Shown: positions 8,853 through 18,083, numbered from the stretch's first letter. The stretch is DNA of 64,000 bases from Methylobacterium nonmethylotrophicum (GCF_004745635.1 NZ_SRLB01000008.1:186001-250000); one strand, 5' to 3'. Program-made: numbers and translations. The notes: generated from the sequence alone by a model not told the origin.

Positions 8853-10508
8853 TCAGACCTGGCGCCGGGCGAGTCCCGGCGGCAGGAAGCGCGGGATCCG
8901 GGCCGAGCCGTCGATGAACTCGAACCCGCCGGCGCAGTTGAGCGAGTGGATCCGGGTGCCGGGCCAGAGCGGCCCGGAGGTGATCCGCGCGTGAAGGCTC
9001 TGGGCGAAGCCGTCCTCGTCCAGCCGGTCGATGCGCATCAGGCCGAGCGCCCGCCCGTAGCCGTCGGCGCAATCCTGGACCGGGCGGATCGCCTGGCCGT
9101 TCCGGACCACGATGCGGCCGGCCGGCCGGGCCGTCGCGGCGTCGATCAGCACAGGGTTGGCCCTGTGCGCGGTCCAGGGCCCGCGGAAATCCGGTGCGCT
9201 CCAGAGATGGAGCGCGTCCGAGTACGAGCCCCGCCCGAGCGGTTCCGAGGCCGGTGCTCCGCGGACCGTGGCGAACATCCACCAGCGCCCGCCATGCTCG
9301 AACAGGGTCGGATCGCTCGCCGCGACGCCGGAGACCAGCCGCGCCTCCCGGACCCAGCCGCCCGGGAAGGCGGTCGCCCGGTAGAGATCGATCGACCCTG
9401 CGGCGCAGGATTCCGGGATCATCCAGACCGCGCCGTCCCGCTCGAAGACGAACGGGTAGGACAGGTGATGCTCCGTCTCCAGGACCGGCGCCGGGATGCC
9501 GGCCGGTCCTTCGGCGTCGAACGGCACCGCCGAGATCACGCCCTTGCCGGTCGCGTGGGGAAACTCCTCGACGAACAGCCAGCAGCGCCCGTCGTGGAGG
9601 ATCGGGAAGGGATCGGCGTAGAAGCGCCGGCCGTCGTCCGGCAGTTCCTGCCAGCCGGTCTCGGGATGCGCCCGGAGGTCGACGAGATCCGGCCCGTCGA
9701 GCCGGCGCCAGCCGATCCGCCAGTGCGGCGAGCGATAGCCCAGCCGGTAGAGGCGCTGGAAGACGGCCCGCGCCGCGATGCGCAGGGTCCGGCGCGCGAG
9801 CTCCGTCGCCGTCAGCGCGACCGGGGGCAGCCCGACCTGCGGGGCCGCGGCGGCATCGGGATCCGCGAGCGGGGCCGCCCCGCCCGCGAAGCCCGCCTCG
9901 ATCATCGTCGCCGTCCGGACGAGCGCGTCGTCCAGCATGGTCAGCATCACCCCGCGCACCTCCGTGCCCAGGCGCGCCGCACAGAGCGTGCGGCCGCCCT
10001 CGACGAGGCTCGCGACGGGGACCCGCTTCGCGAGCAGGGCGCCGAACAGGGCCGCCTCCCCGGGCAGGCCGTCATAGTGGAGGCGACGGACCGGGACGCC
10101 GGCGCGCTCCGGGACGTCGCCCACGAGGTCGATCACGAGGTCCGGCAGGTCTCCGGCCGGCAGGTCTCCGGCCGGCCTGGGCCAGGCCGCGGCGGCCGCC
10201 GGGTCGAGCCGGGAGGCCGGGCCGTCGCGCGGGACGCCGTAGGCGAGGGATTCGATCCGGAACAGCGCCTCCGCGTAGGCGGGCGCGTCATCGGGGCCCG
10301 GCCGGTCCTCGACCTCGATCGAGAGGCCGGGCCGCGCGGCGAGGCGCGCGATCAGTGCCGCGTGCCACCGGCGCGGTCGGCGCCCGTCGATCCGCAGGCG
10401 CACGCGCAGGGCCCCCGCCGTCCTTGCCGCCGCGCAGCCGGCCGCACGCCCCGCCGGGCGCGCCCGCGTCGAGCCGGCATCCACTTCGATGAGGAGCGCT
10501 TCAGCCAC
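8853..10508 (-). CDS. GINT1-N / GH43-like propeller protein of polysaccharide locus
   Basis: This 551-residue protein has two parts. The first 230 or so residues look like an alpha/beta formyltransferase-like or glycosyltransferase-like fold with weak motifs. The C-terminal half, from about residue 255, has WRIGWRRL, FYADPFPI, WLFVEEF, SYPFVFE, WMIPES, DPTLFEH and WWMFAT, each beginning a propeller blade. This pattern is seen in five-bladed GH43-like domains and in the N-terminal domain of plant glucosamine inositolphosphorylceramide transferase. Bacterial members sit in exopolysaccharide loci, as here, but their activity is not established to my knowledge. The start is GTG. Residues near 119-128 contain a duplicated AGDLP from a 15-bp tandem repeat. 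It is divergent from the chain-length gene. Confidence 0.6.
   Translation of the reverse strand: MAEALLIEVDAGSTRARPAGRAAGCAAARTAGALRVRLRIDGRRPRRWHAALIARLAARPGLSIEVEDRPGPDDAPAYAEALFRIESLAYGVPRDGPASRLDPAAAAAWPRPAGDLPAGDLPDLVIDLVGDVPERAGVPVRRLHYDGLPGEAALFGALLAKRVPVASLVEGGRTLCAARLGTEVRGVMLTMLDDALVRTATMIEAGFAGGAAPLADPDAAAAPQVGLPPVALTATELARRTLRIAARAVFQRLYRLGYRSPHWRIGWRRLDGPDLVDLRAHPETGWQELPDDGRRFYADPFPILHDGRCWLFVEEFPHATGKGVISAVPFDAEGPAGIPAPVLETEHHLSYPFVFERDGAVWMIPESCAAGSIDLYRATAFPGGWVREARLVSGVAASDPTLFEHGGRWWMFATVRGAPASEPLGRGSYSDALHLWSAPDFRGPWTAHRANPVLIDAATARPAGRIVVRNGQAIRPVQDCADGYGRALGLMRIDRLDEDGFAQSLHARITSGPLWPGTRIHSLNCAGGFEFIDGSARIPRFLPPGLARRQV
10142..10171. repeat. 15-bp perfect tandem duplication inside propeller gene
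   Basis: The unit ccggcaggtctccgg is present twice in a row and followed by a further ccgg. It keeps the frame and adds one AGDLP pentapeptide. It looks like a slippage product in a linker between the two halves of the protein. Confidence 0.85.
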
Positions 10509-10837
10509 GGTGCAATCCCTGCCTGCGGGAAGGGGGCGCGGCCGCCGCGCGGCCCGATCGATGCCGGCCCGTGACGATCCGGGCCGCCCACCGACCCCGC
10601 CGATCTCATCCGAGCACGGTTAACGCAAGGTTGATCGGTGCGACATCCGTTCCGGGTGCCGGAGGTGCGCACCGATCGCCGCGGATGGAAGAGAACGGTT
10701 AATCCTGCGCAGGTAAACATCTCCGGAACGCCGCTCCGCTCCGGCCGGCTCCGCGCGGTCGCGTGCCTCAGAGTTTTCTTCGTGTTCTTGCAGCGGTTTT
10801 GCAGCCGGGATCGGGCAGAGGCCGACGGAGCGCCGTT
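10509..10837. other. Divergent promoter region of exopolysaccharide genes
   Basis: This 329-base gap separates the divergent propeller gene and the GumC-like gene. It contains two direct copies of CGGTTAA (10617-10623 and 10696-10702), 79 bases apart, and an AT-richer stretch near 10775-10810. It is the likely promoter zone for both directions. No gene is seen in it. Confidence 0.35.
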
Positions 10838-12961
10838 TTGAACCAGCAATGGCCGAGTCTGAGACAGCTTGAGCCCGGTTCGGAACCGCCGAGCCGCGCC
10901 CCCGCCGTGCCGCCCCCGCGGGGCCAGGCCGCCAAGGAGACCATCGTCGACCTCGGCGACATCTGGCGCATCATCGTGCGCCGGCGCGCGATCGTGCTCG
11001 GCACCACTACCCTCTGCGCCCTTGCGGCTCTCGTGTACGGCGTCCTCGCCGCGCCCCTCTACTCGGCGACGTCCCAGATCCTGATCGATCCGCGCGACCG
11101 GCAGGTCGTCAACCGCGACCTCAACGCGAGCGCGGTGGCTCCGGACGGCGGCATCACCATCGTCGAGAGTCAGGTCAAGGTCATCGAGTCCGACACCGTG
11201 CTCCTGCGCGCCATCGCGGCGGAGGGCCTCGAGACCGATCCCGAATTCGGCGCCGCCCCGACCGGGCTGGTCCAGCGGCTCCGGGAGTCGCTGCTCGGAT
11301 CGACCGAGAGCGTCGGCGATCCCAGGACGGCGGCCCTGCGCAAGCTCCGGCGCCGGCTCGCCGTGAAGCGCGCCGACAAGGTCTTCGTCGTCGACATCAT
11401 CGTCACGGTCTCCGACCCCGGGAAGGCGGCCCGCATCGTCAACGCCATCGCCCGGGCCTATCTCGCCGACCAGGCCGAAGCCCGCGCGGACGCGGCCAGG
11501 CGCGCCTCCGGCGAGCTGAACGGCCGCCTCGACAGCCTGCGGACGGACCTCAACGCCGCGGAGAACCGGCTGGAGACCTTCAAGGCGAAGCACGGGCTCA
11601 TCGCCTCGAGCGGCGTGCTCGTCAGCGAGCAGCAGCTGACCGATAGCAATTCGCGCCTCTCGGCGGCGCGCAACCGGGTCGCGGAGGCGAAGAGCAAGCT
11701 CCAGGACCTCCGCACCGCCCGCGGCGGTGCCGTCGACCCCGGCGCCCTGCCGGAGGCGATTCAGTCCCAGACGATCGATCGCCTGCGCGGGCAGTACGCC
11801 GAGCTGATCGGCAAGGAGGGCGAGCTGCGCATGCAGCTCGGGCCCCGCCATCCCGCCATCCAGGCCGTGCGCACCCAGAAGGCGGACGTGAAGAGGCTGA
11901 TCGACGCCGAGCTCGACCGCATCGTCCGGGCGTCCGAGGTCGAGTATCAGCGCGCGCTTGCCGCCGCGCGCCTGCTCTCGGAGAACCTCGACGCGCTGCG
12001 GGCGGAATCGGTGCGGACCAACCGCGACACGGTGCAGCTGCGCGAGCTCGAGAGCGCCGTCGCCGCGAGCCGCTCGGTCTACGACGCGTTCCTGGTCCGC
12101 TCCCGCGAGATCGCGGAGCAGGCCAACATCGACCCGACCAACGCGCGGGTCATCAGCTGGGGCCAGCCTCCCGACGAGCGTAGCTGGCCCCTGCGCGGCC
12201 TCATCTTCGTCGCCGGCCTCGCGGCCGGGCTGGGGCTCGGCATCGGCCTCGCGATGGTGCGCGAGTACGTCCGTCCCGCCCTGCTCTCCGCCGGGCAGAT
12301 GGAGCGGCTGATCGGGGCGCCGGTTCTGGCCGTGTTCCCGCCCGCGCTCACCCTGCGCAACACCCCGCGCGCGGCCCGCGAGGCGGTCTTCGCCCTCGAC
12401 GGCCTGACCGGCTTCCCGGACGCGCGGCCACGGTCGCGGCGCGGGCTCAGCGTCGTCCTGACCGGGGCCGAGGCCGATGCGGACGCGCGCAAGGCGCTGA
12501 CCGAGATGCTCGCCGACGCCGCCACGGCCCGCGGCGACCGGGTGCTCGTCGTGGAGACCGCCCTCACGGCGAGCGAGGTCGGCGCGGGCTGCCTCCTCGA
12601 GGTCCTGCGCGGCGAGGCGAGCGTCCAGGCCGCCGTCACGACCGACCCCGAGACCGGCACCCGCCGGCTCCGCGTCGGCACCGGCCAGAAACCCGTGCGC
12701 GACGCCTTCGCCCGGGAGAACGTCGAGGCCTTCCTCGACGATGTCTGCGACCGGTTCGATCTCGTGCTCGTGGACGGCGGCGACATCGCGCGCTCCCTGC
12801 AGATCGCCCACTTCGTCGCTCAGGCGGAGCGCGTCCTCGTCGTGGCCCGCGCCGGGCTGTCCCTGCAATCCGAGGTCGGCGCCATCGCCAGGGTCGTCGC
12901 CGCGACGAGGCAGCGCATCTTCGGCGGCCTCCTCGTCGATGACCGGGCGAGCGGGCGATGA
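10838..12961 (+). CDS. Wzz/GumC-type polysaccharide chain-length protein with degenerate BY-kinase domain
   Basis: A 707-residue inner-membrane polysaccharide co-polymerase. There is a proline-rich N-terminus, a Wzz domain with the first TM helix (about residues 45-70), and a long periplasmic coiled-coil region. A second TM follows, near VISWGQPPDERSWPLRGLIF. The C-terminal 180 residues have the BY-kinase fold outline and a Walker-B-like DLVLVDGG. The Walker A GxxxxGK[ST] is missing (TGAEADADARKALTEM in its place) and there is no terminal tyrosine cluster, so kinase activity is unlikely. The TTG at 10838 was chosen because GGAG lies seven bases upstream; a GTG at 10763 would lengthen the protein by 25 residues. 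It overlaps the polymerase gene by ATGA, indicating coupled translation. Confidence 0.85.
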   Translation: MNQQWPSLRQLEPGSEPPSRAPAVPPPRGQAAKETIVDLGDIWRIIVRRRAIVLGTTTLCALAALVYGVLAAPLYSATSQILIDPRDRQVVNRDLNASAVAPDGGITIVESQVKVIESDTVLLRAIAAEGLETDPEFGAAPTGLVQRLRESLLGSTESVGDPRTAALRKLRRRLAVKRADKVFVVDIIVTVSDPGKAARIVNAIARAYLADQAEARADAARRASGELNGRLDSLRTDLNAAENRLETFKAKHGLIASSGVLVSEQQLTDSNSRLSAARNRVAEAKSKLQDLRTARGGAVDPGALPEAIQSQTIDRLRGQYAELIGKEGELRMQLGPRHPAIQAVRTQKADVKRLIDAELDRIVRASEVEYQRALAAARLLSENLDALRAESVRTNRDTVQLRELESAVAASRSVYDAFLVRSREIAEQANIDPTNARVISWGQPPDERSWPLRGLIFVAGLAAGLGLGIGLAMVREYVRPALLSAGQMERLIGAPVLAVFPPALTLRNTPRAAREAVFALDGLTGFPDARPRSRRGLSVVLTGAEADADARKALTEMLADAATARGDRVLVVETALTASEVGAGCLLEVLRGEASVQAAVTTDPETGTRRLRVGTGQKPVRDAFARENVEAFLDDVCDRFDLVLVDGGDIARSLQIAHFVAQAERVLVVARAGLSLQSEVGAIARVVAATRQRIFGGLLVDDRASGR

Positions 12962-14256
12962 GCCGGGGCTGGAGCGGTGCCGCGGTCCCGGCCGCCCCGC
13001 GGCGGCTCGGCCTGCGCGCACCGCCCTCGGCCGCGCTGGTCCTGCTCACGCTCCTCGTATTCGGCGTGTCGGGCGGGATGCTCTGGGTCGTCGGCATCAA
13101 CTACGACGGTCTGACCGGCTCCGCCGCGCAGAAGATCCATCCGGCGACCTATCTCGCGCTGCTGCTGCTCGGCTGGTCGCTGGTGCATGCGGGCAATCCG
13201 GTCGCCAACCTGAGGACGGCCGTCGAGCGCAGGCCCGCGAGCGTCCTGCTCGGGATCGCCGGCGTCGGCCTCGCGCTCCAGATCAGCCTGCGCGGCGGAG
13301 CCGGCATCGCGGGCGCCGTCGATACCTTCCTGCTCCCCGCCCTCGTCTGCCTCCTGCTGCTCGACTGCGACGCGCCGACCCTGCGCCGCCTGGAGCGGAC
13401 CGTTCACGCCGTCATGACGGCCAACGGTCTCCTCGGCCTCTTCGAGTTCGTCTCCGGCCGCCAGGTTTTTCCCTACCGCCTGGACGGGATGCTGCTCGAA
13501 TACGACACCCGCGCGATGTCCCTGCAGGGGCATCCGCTGCCCAACGCGACCCTGACGGCCTGCTACGTGATCGCGCTCTGCGCGGGCGCGGGCAGCCTGT
13601 CGGCGGCCGCGCGCCTCGCCGTGATCGGCCTCCAGCTCGCCGCGCTCGTCACCTTCGGCGGACGCTCCGGCATCGTGATCACCCTGGTGCTCGGCGGCGG
13701 GCTCGGCCTCCTCGCGCTCGCGCGCATGGTCCGGCGCGGGCGGATCCCGCTTCTGGGCGTCGCCGGGGCGGCCTTCGCGCTCCCCCTCCTCGCCCTCGCC
13801 CTGGCCGCGCTCGCGGGTTCCGGCTTCTTCGACGCGCTGCTCGCGCGCTTCGCCAATGACGGCGGCAGCGCCAATGCGCGGGTCGTGGTCCTCGACCTGT
13901 TCGCGGCGCTGTCCCCGCGCGAGTTCGTCTTCGGACCCGATGCGGGCGTGATCGACACCCTGCGCCGCATGAACGGGCTGCAGATGGGCCTCGAGAACCC
14001 GATCGTGCGCATCCTGCTCTACCAGGGCGCGGCGATGACCGGCCTGCTCACGGTGGCCTTCGCGCTGTTCCTCTGGGAGGTCGGCCGCCGCTGCCGGCCC
14101 GGCATCGCGATGCCGATGGTCGCCTTCGTGGTGCTGGTGAACACCTACGAGAGCCTCGGCGGCAAGACGACGATCCTCGCCAAGTTCGTGATCCTGCTGA
14201 TCGCGCTGTACCGGTGGCCCGACCCGGAGGACGGACCGGGCGGCCACGGCCTCTGA
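12958..14256 (+). CDS. VpsF-like / O-antigen polymerase-type membrane protein
   Basis: This 432-residue protein is almost entirely hydrophobic, with about ten predicted TM helices. It has the arrangement expected of Wzy-type polymerases: a TM bundle, then a larger periplasmic loop (about residues 290-345, with RxxG-like FGPDAGVIDTLRRMNG and ENPIVRILLYQG), then further helices. Such proteins join lipid-linked repeat units on the outer face of the inner membrane. The resemblance is closest to the VpsF family of exopolysaccharide loci. Its ATG overlaps the stop of the chain-length gene, so the two are one translational unit, consistent with polymerase and chain-length regulator working together. 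Polymerase is preferred over ligase because of this neighbour. Confidence 0.75.
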   Translation: MSRGWSGAAVPAAPRRLGLRAPPSAALVLLTLLVFGVSGGMLWVVGINYDGLTGSAAQKIHPATYLALLLLGWSLVHAGNPVANLRTAVERRPASVLLGIAGVGLALQISLRGGAGIAGAVDTFLLPALVCLLLLDCDAPTLRRLERTVHAVMTANGLLGLFEFVSGRQVFPYRLDGMLLEYDTRAMSLQGHPLPNATLTACYVIALCAGAGSLSAAARLAVIGLQLAALVTFGGRSGIVITLVLGGGLGLLALARMVRRGRIPLLGVAGAAFALPLLALALAALAGSGFFDALLARFANDGGSANARVVVLDLFAALSPREFVFGPDAGVIDTLRRMNGLQMGLENPIVRILLYQGAAMTGLLTVAFALFLWEVGRRCRPGIAMPMVAFVVLVNTYESLGGKTTILAKFVILLIALYRWPDPEDGPGGHGL

Positions 14257-14273
14257 ACCGCTCGGCCCGCCGG

Positions 14274-15548
14274 TCAGGGCCGGGATCGCGCGCCGGGCGC
14301 GGGCAGGCCCAGCGCGGCCAGGAGGTCGGCGTCGAGCACCCGCGTCTCGTCGTCGCGCACGAGCCCCATGCCGTCGAAGAGGTTCCAGAACGCCCAGCCG
14401 AAGCCGAGCGCCTCAGCGCTCGCGCGCACGTCGGCGACGTAGCGGGCGCGGTCGGGGGCGGACGCGGCGAGGTAGCGCGCGTCGGTGCGCAGGGCCCCGA
14501 ACTCCCCGAGCAGGATCTCCTGCGGGGCGATGCCCTGCCGGGAGGCCCAGCCCGCGACCGCCCCGAGATGGCGGTCGACGAAGCCCCGATCGGGCCGGGC
14601 CGCGAAATACTCGGCCATCTTCGCCTCGGTCACCCGGTAGGCCGCCTCCCGCTCGGCCGGTGCCCTCGGGTCGTCGGCGCGCATCCGGGCGCGCACGGCG
14701 GACAGCGTCGCATCGCGGGTTCCGGCCGAGGCCGGCCACGGCACCCCGTTGAGGGCGCGGTAGACCGGCTCCCGCATCCACGGGGCGCCCTGATGCGTGA
14801 ACAGGTAGGGCTCGTAGAAGTGGAACGTGTAGAGCAGCGGCCGGCAGGCGCGCAGGGGAGCCGGGTCGAGCGCCGCCAGACCCGCGACCATGCTGCCGCA
14901 GGCGCCCGTGGCCACGAGCGTGAGCCGCGGCGCGGCGGCCCGCGCGGCGGTGAGGAGAGAGACCTGCACGCCGGCCCAGGATGCGGCGGAGCAGGCCTGC
15001 GGCGGCTCGTTGACCGGCTCGAAGGCGATCGTGTCGGGCGGGTGCCGGGCGAGCATCCGGGCGAGGTCGGCCACCAGGGCGCGGTAGGGCGGCAGCAGCG
15101 GGGCGTCCGGGCCGCCGTAGAGGCGCGGCGGGTTGAAGTGGTGCGTCGCCGCGTTCCCGTGGAGGTTGACCACGATCTTCAGCCGGGCGGCCAGCACCGC
15201 CGCGACGGCGGCGTCCAGCTCGGCGAGAAGGGCGGTTCTGCGCCCGTCCGCGAAGGCGAGGAACGGGCCCGGATCGACGGGCAGGCGCACGAAGTCGAAG
15301 CCCGCCCGCGCCAGGCCGCGCAGGTCGGCCGCCGTCGGCACCGGCCGCTCGCTCTGGAAGGCGGGCCAGCCGTAATCCGTCCGCGGCGGCGGGTATTCCC
15401 GGGTCAGGGAGAACCAGGGCCACAGGTTGACGCCGCGCCGGACGACGATCGGCCCGCCCGCCCCCGGGGGCCCGGCTGCCGCGCGGCGCGGCGGCAGGGC
15501 GGCCGCCAGGAGCGCGGCGGTCACGCGGCGGCGGTCGAGCGCCGGCAT
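14274..15548 (-). CDS. Secreted glycoside hydrolase family 5 (cellulase-like)
   Basis: A 424-residue protein with a Tat- or Sec-like signal (DRRRVTAALLAAAL, processing near residue 25) and a GH5 TIM barrel. Visible motifs are RRGVNLWPWF at the barrel entrance, FVRLPVDP, VVNLHGNA, the acid/base PVNEPP, YTFHFYEPY, and the nucleophile Glu in LLGEFGAL, then WAFWNLFD. GH5 enzymes hydrolyse beta-1,4-linked glucans or mannans. Within an exopolysaccharide locus the likely role is trimming or release of the polymer made by the neighbouring genes, or clearing misplaced chains. Substrate is inferred from context. It lies 18 bases from the convergent polymerase gene and 11 bases after the upstream glycosyltransferase, so it is co-transcribed with the latter. 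Confidence 0.85.
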   Translation of the reverse strand: MPALDRRRVTAALLAAALPPRRAAAGPPGAGGPIVVRRGVNLWPWFSLTREYPPPRTDYGWPAFQSERPVPTAADLRGLARAGFDFVRLPVDPGPFLAFADGRRTALLAELDAAVAAVLAARLKIVVNLHGNAATHHFNPPRLYGGPDAPLLPPYRALVADLARMLARHPPDTIAFEPVNEPPQACSAASWAGVQVSLLTAARAAAPRLTLVATGACGSMVAGLAALDPAPLRACRPLLYTFHFYEPYLFTHQGAPWMREPVYRALNGVPWPASAGTRDATLSAVRARMRADDPRAPAEREAAYRVTEAKMAEYFAARPDRGFVDRHLGAVAGWASRQGIAPQEILLGEFGALRTDARYLAASAPDRARYVADVRASAEALGFGWAFWNLFDGMGLVRDDETRVLDADLLAALGLPAPGARSRP

Positions 15549-15558
15549 GACCCGCGGC

Positions 15559-16752
15559 TCAGAGCGACCGGGTCGGGACGCCGACGGCCGGCCCGGCCTC
15601 CGGTTTCGTCTCGAGCGCGGGGGCGCGTTCGCGGCCGGCCGTTCCGACCTTGAGGATCATCGTCTCGTAGGCCTCGAGGATGTCCGTCCAGTCGAAGCGC
15701 TGCGCCTGCAGCCGCGCACCCTGCCGGCAGCGTTCCGCCAGCGCCGCGTCCGTCAGGATCCGCGTCATCAGCCGGTCGCACTCATCGGCATCCCGGAAAT
15801 AGCTCTGCGCCTCGCCCGCGGTGATGCGGTTGTAGGGATTGTCGTGGGCGATGATCGGGCTGCCGGCCCAGAGCGCCTCGACCAGGGACGGGTTGGTGCC
15901 GCCGACGGTGTGCCCGTGCAGATAGGCGCCCGCATGGTAGCGGAGCGCGCCGACGACCTGCGCGTCGTAGATGGCTCCCGGGAACATCACCTCGTCGCTC
16001 GCCGCGGCGCGGATGCGTGCGTGATAGGCGTTGCCGGGGCGCAGCTCGCCCAGCACGATCAGCTTGGCGCCGCGCCTGCGGCGCGAGAAGGCCTCGACGA
16101 TCGTCAGGATGTTGTTGTCCGGCTCGATGCGGCAGATCGACACCATGTAGCGGCCGGGCTCCACCCCGAACGCCGCCAGGGGCGCGGACGGTGCGTCGCG
16201 GACCGGCTCGCCGCCGTAGGGGATCGTGGTGATCGCCCTGCGCGGCCGGCGCGTGGCGACGTGGTCGGCGATGACCGGGTGGTCCGCGACGAGCCGGTGC
16301 GACGACCAGGCGGCGATCCATTCGTTGACCCAGAACCAGGCCTTGACCGGGAACGACCATTTCGGCCGGCGCCATTCGATGCCGTCCATGTTCGTCACGA
16401 TCTTGCGCCCGGCGAGGCGCAGCAGGGGGAGGAACACGGCGCCGTTGTATCCGAGCACGAGGCACACGGCTCGGCGCGTCGCGGCATGCCGGACGCAGTG
16501 GAAGTCGAAATCCAGGGTCGCGCGCGGTCCCGTCGAGGCGACCTGCACGCGGATGAGCTCGATGCCGCACCAGGTCTCGCTCCGGAACCGTTCCCCGACC
16601 TCGCCGACCTCGTCCTGGCAGTAGACCCCGACGGACCAGCCGCGGCCGGCCAGGAACAGGGCGAGACGCTCGGCGAAGGTCTCAAACCCCCCGTGCTCCG
16701 CGGGTATTCCGCGCGTGCCCAGGATGAGGAGAGAGGGGGCTTGAGGCGTCAT
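15559..16752 (-). CDS. Glycosyltransferase with DUF1972 N-terminal domain
   Basis: A 397-residue GT-B enzyme. The N-terminal half has the DUF1972 signature LILGTRGIPAEHGGFETFAERLA, followed by GYNGAVFLPLLR and TNMDGIEWRRPKW. The C-terminal half is a GT4-like domain with RIEPDNNILTIVEAFSR and the sugar-nucleotide Glu region GTNPSLVEALWAG. Relatives transfer rhamnose or similar sugars to lipid-linked intermediates of capsular or exopolysaccharides. The exact sugar is not readable. ATG 16752 was chosen at the family start (MTPQAPSLL); an upstream in-frame ATG adds 33 unrelated residues. It is divergent from the next glycosyltransferase across about 180 bases that should hold both promoters. Confidence 0.85.
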   Translation of the reverse strand: MTPQAPSLLILGTRGIPAEHGGFETFAERLALFLAGRGWSVGVYCQDEVGEVGERFRSETWCGIELIRVQVASTGPRATLDFDFHCVRHAATRRAVCLVLGYNGAVFLPLLRLAGRKIVTNMDGIEWRRPKWSFPVKAWFWVNEWIAAWSSHRLVADHPVIADHVATRRPRRAITTIPYGGEPVRDAPSAPLAAFGVEPGRYMVSICRIEPDNNILTIVEAFSRRRRGAKLIVLGELRPGNAYHARIRAAASDEVMFPGAIYDAQVVGALRYHAGAYLHGHTVGGTNPSLVEALWAGSPIIAHDNPYNRITAGEAQSYFRDADECDRLMTRILTDAALAERCRQGARLQAQRFDWTDILEAYETMILKVGTAGRERAPALETKPEAGPAVGVPTRSL

Positions 16753-16934
16753 GTCCCGGATCCGATAGGGGCTGGAGCTGGCGCGAAGCGAGATCACCGC
16801 GAGGGCGGGTAGACGCCTGCCGTTGATCAGGCTAACACTTGCTTGGCGCAAGGGAAGTTGCGCGCAAAGATTTTCCCGCTGGAAACCGCGGTCATTTCTC
16901 GTTATTGTTAACGTCGTCGGAGGCAGACGAGTCC

Positions 16935-18083
16935 GTGCGGTTCACATGCGTTCACCAGGGTTACGAACTCTACGGATCGGACCGGAGCTTCGTCGAGACG
17001 GTGCGGGTCATCCGTGCGGCCTGGCCGCAGGCGGTGATCGACGTGGTGCTGCCGCGGCACGGTCCGATCGTGGCCGCGCTGGAGCCCCTGGCGACCCGCA
17101 TCCTCGTCGAGCCTCTCTGGATCCTGCGCCGGCGTGACCTTCCCGGCCTCCTGACCGTCGGTCTGCTGAGACTGCCCCTGGCACTCGGGCGCGCGCTCGT
17201 GCGGATCGCCCGCAGCGACCTCGTCTACGTGAACACCACCGTCGTCGCCGACTACCTGCTGGCGGCGCGGCTCTTCCGCCGCCGCTGCGTGGTTCACGTC
17301 CACGAGATCCCCGAGGGCGTCGTCCGCCGGGTGCTGCGGATGCTGCTCGGCTGGAGCGGCTGCGCGCGGATCTACAACTCGCAGGCGACGCGGCGCGCCT
17401 TCGCGGGCGAGGCAGCCGCGGGCCGCGTGGTCTATAACGGCATCGCCGATCCCGGTTCTCCGAAGGGCACGACCTATCGCGGCGACCGGCCCCTGCGCCT
17501 GCTGATGCTCGGCCGGATCAGCCGCATCAAGGGCCAGGACGTCCTCGTCGAGGCGGTGGCCCGCCTGCCGGACGACCTGCGCGGCCGGATCGCCGTGCGC
17601 ATCGTCGGCAGCGCCTTCGAGGATGCGGAGCGCGAACGGGCGCTCGCCGCGCGCGTGGCGGAGCCGGACCTGCGCGATTGCGTGACGCTCCTGCCGTTCG
17701 CCCCCGATCCGTCCGAGCATTTCCGCTGGGCCGACCTCGTCGCCGTCCCGTCGTGCCTGCCGGAATCCCTCGGCCGCGTGGCGATCGAGGCGATGGCCCA
17801 CGGCATCCCGCCGGTCGTCTCGGAGATCGGCGGCCTGCCGGAGGTGGTGGCGGACGGCCGGACCGGCTGGCTCGTGCCGCCGGGCGATGCGGCGGCCCTG
17901 TCGCGGCGCCTCGCGGACCTGGTGCGGCGGCCGGAGGACTGGGCCGGCTTTCCCGAGGCGGCGCGGGCGCGCTACCTCGCGGTCTTCGCCGAACGCGCCT
18001 CCGCCGAGGGCATGATCGCCTGCTTCCGCTCCGTGCTGGAGCGGCGCGCGGGCAGGCTCCCGGCCGAACCGCGCACCGAGTGA
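16935..18083 (+). CDS. Glycosyltransferase family 4
   Basis: A 382-residue GT-B glycosyltransferase. The N-terminal acceptor domain begins FTCVHQGYELYGSDRSF and contains YVNTTVVADYLLAARL and VHVHEIPEG. The C-terminal donor domain has LLMLGRISRIKGQDVLVEAV, then the E-x7-E type region ESLGRVAIEAMAHGIPPVVSEIGGLPEVV and GWLVPPGD. It should add one sugar to the lipid-linked repeat unit at the cytoplasmic membrane. The start is GTG 16935, because GGAGG lies 11 bases upstream and the translation begins at the conserved acceptor domain. The longer ATG frame at 16839 would overlap the promoter zone of the divergent gene. Confidence 0.87.
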   Translation: MRFTCVHQGYELYGSDRSFVETVRVIRAAWPQAVIDVVLPRHGPIVAALEPLATRILVEPLWILRRRDLPGLLTVGLLRLPLALGRALVRIARSDLVYVNTTVVADYLLAARLFRRRCVVHVHEIPEGVVRRVLRMLLGWSGCARIYNSQATRRAFAGEAAAGRVVYNGIADPGSPKGTTYRGDRPLRLLMLGRISRIKGQDVLVEAVARLPDDLRGRIAVRIVGSAFEDAERERALAARVAEPDLRDCVTLLPFAPDPSEHFRWADLVAVPSCLPESLGRVAIEAMAHGIPPVVSEIGGLPEVVADGRTGWLVPPGDAAALSRRLADLVRRPEDWAGFPEAARARYLAVFAERASAEGMIACFRSVLERRAGRLPAEPRTE

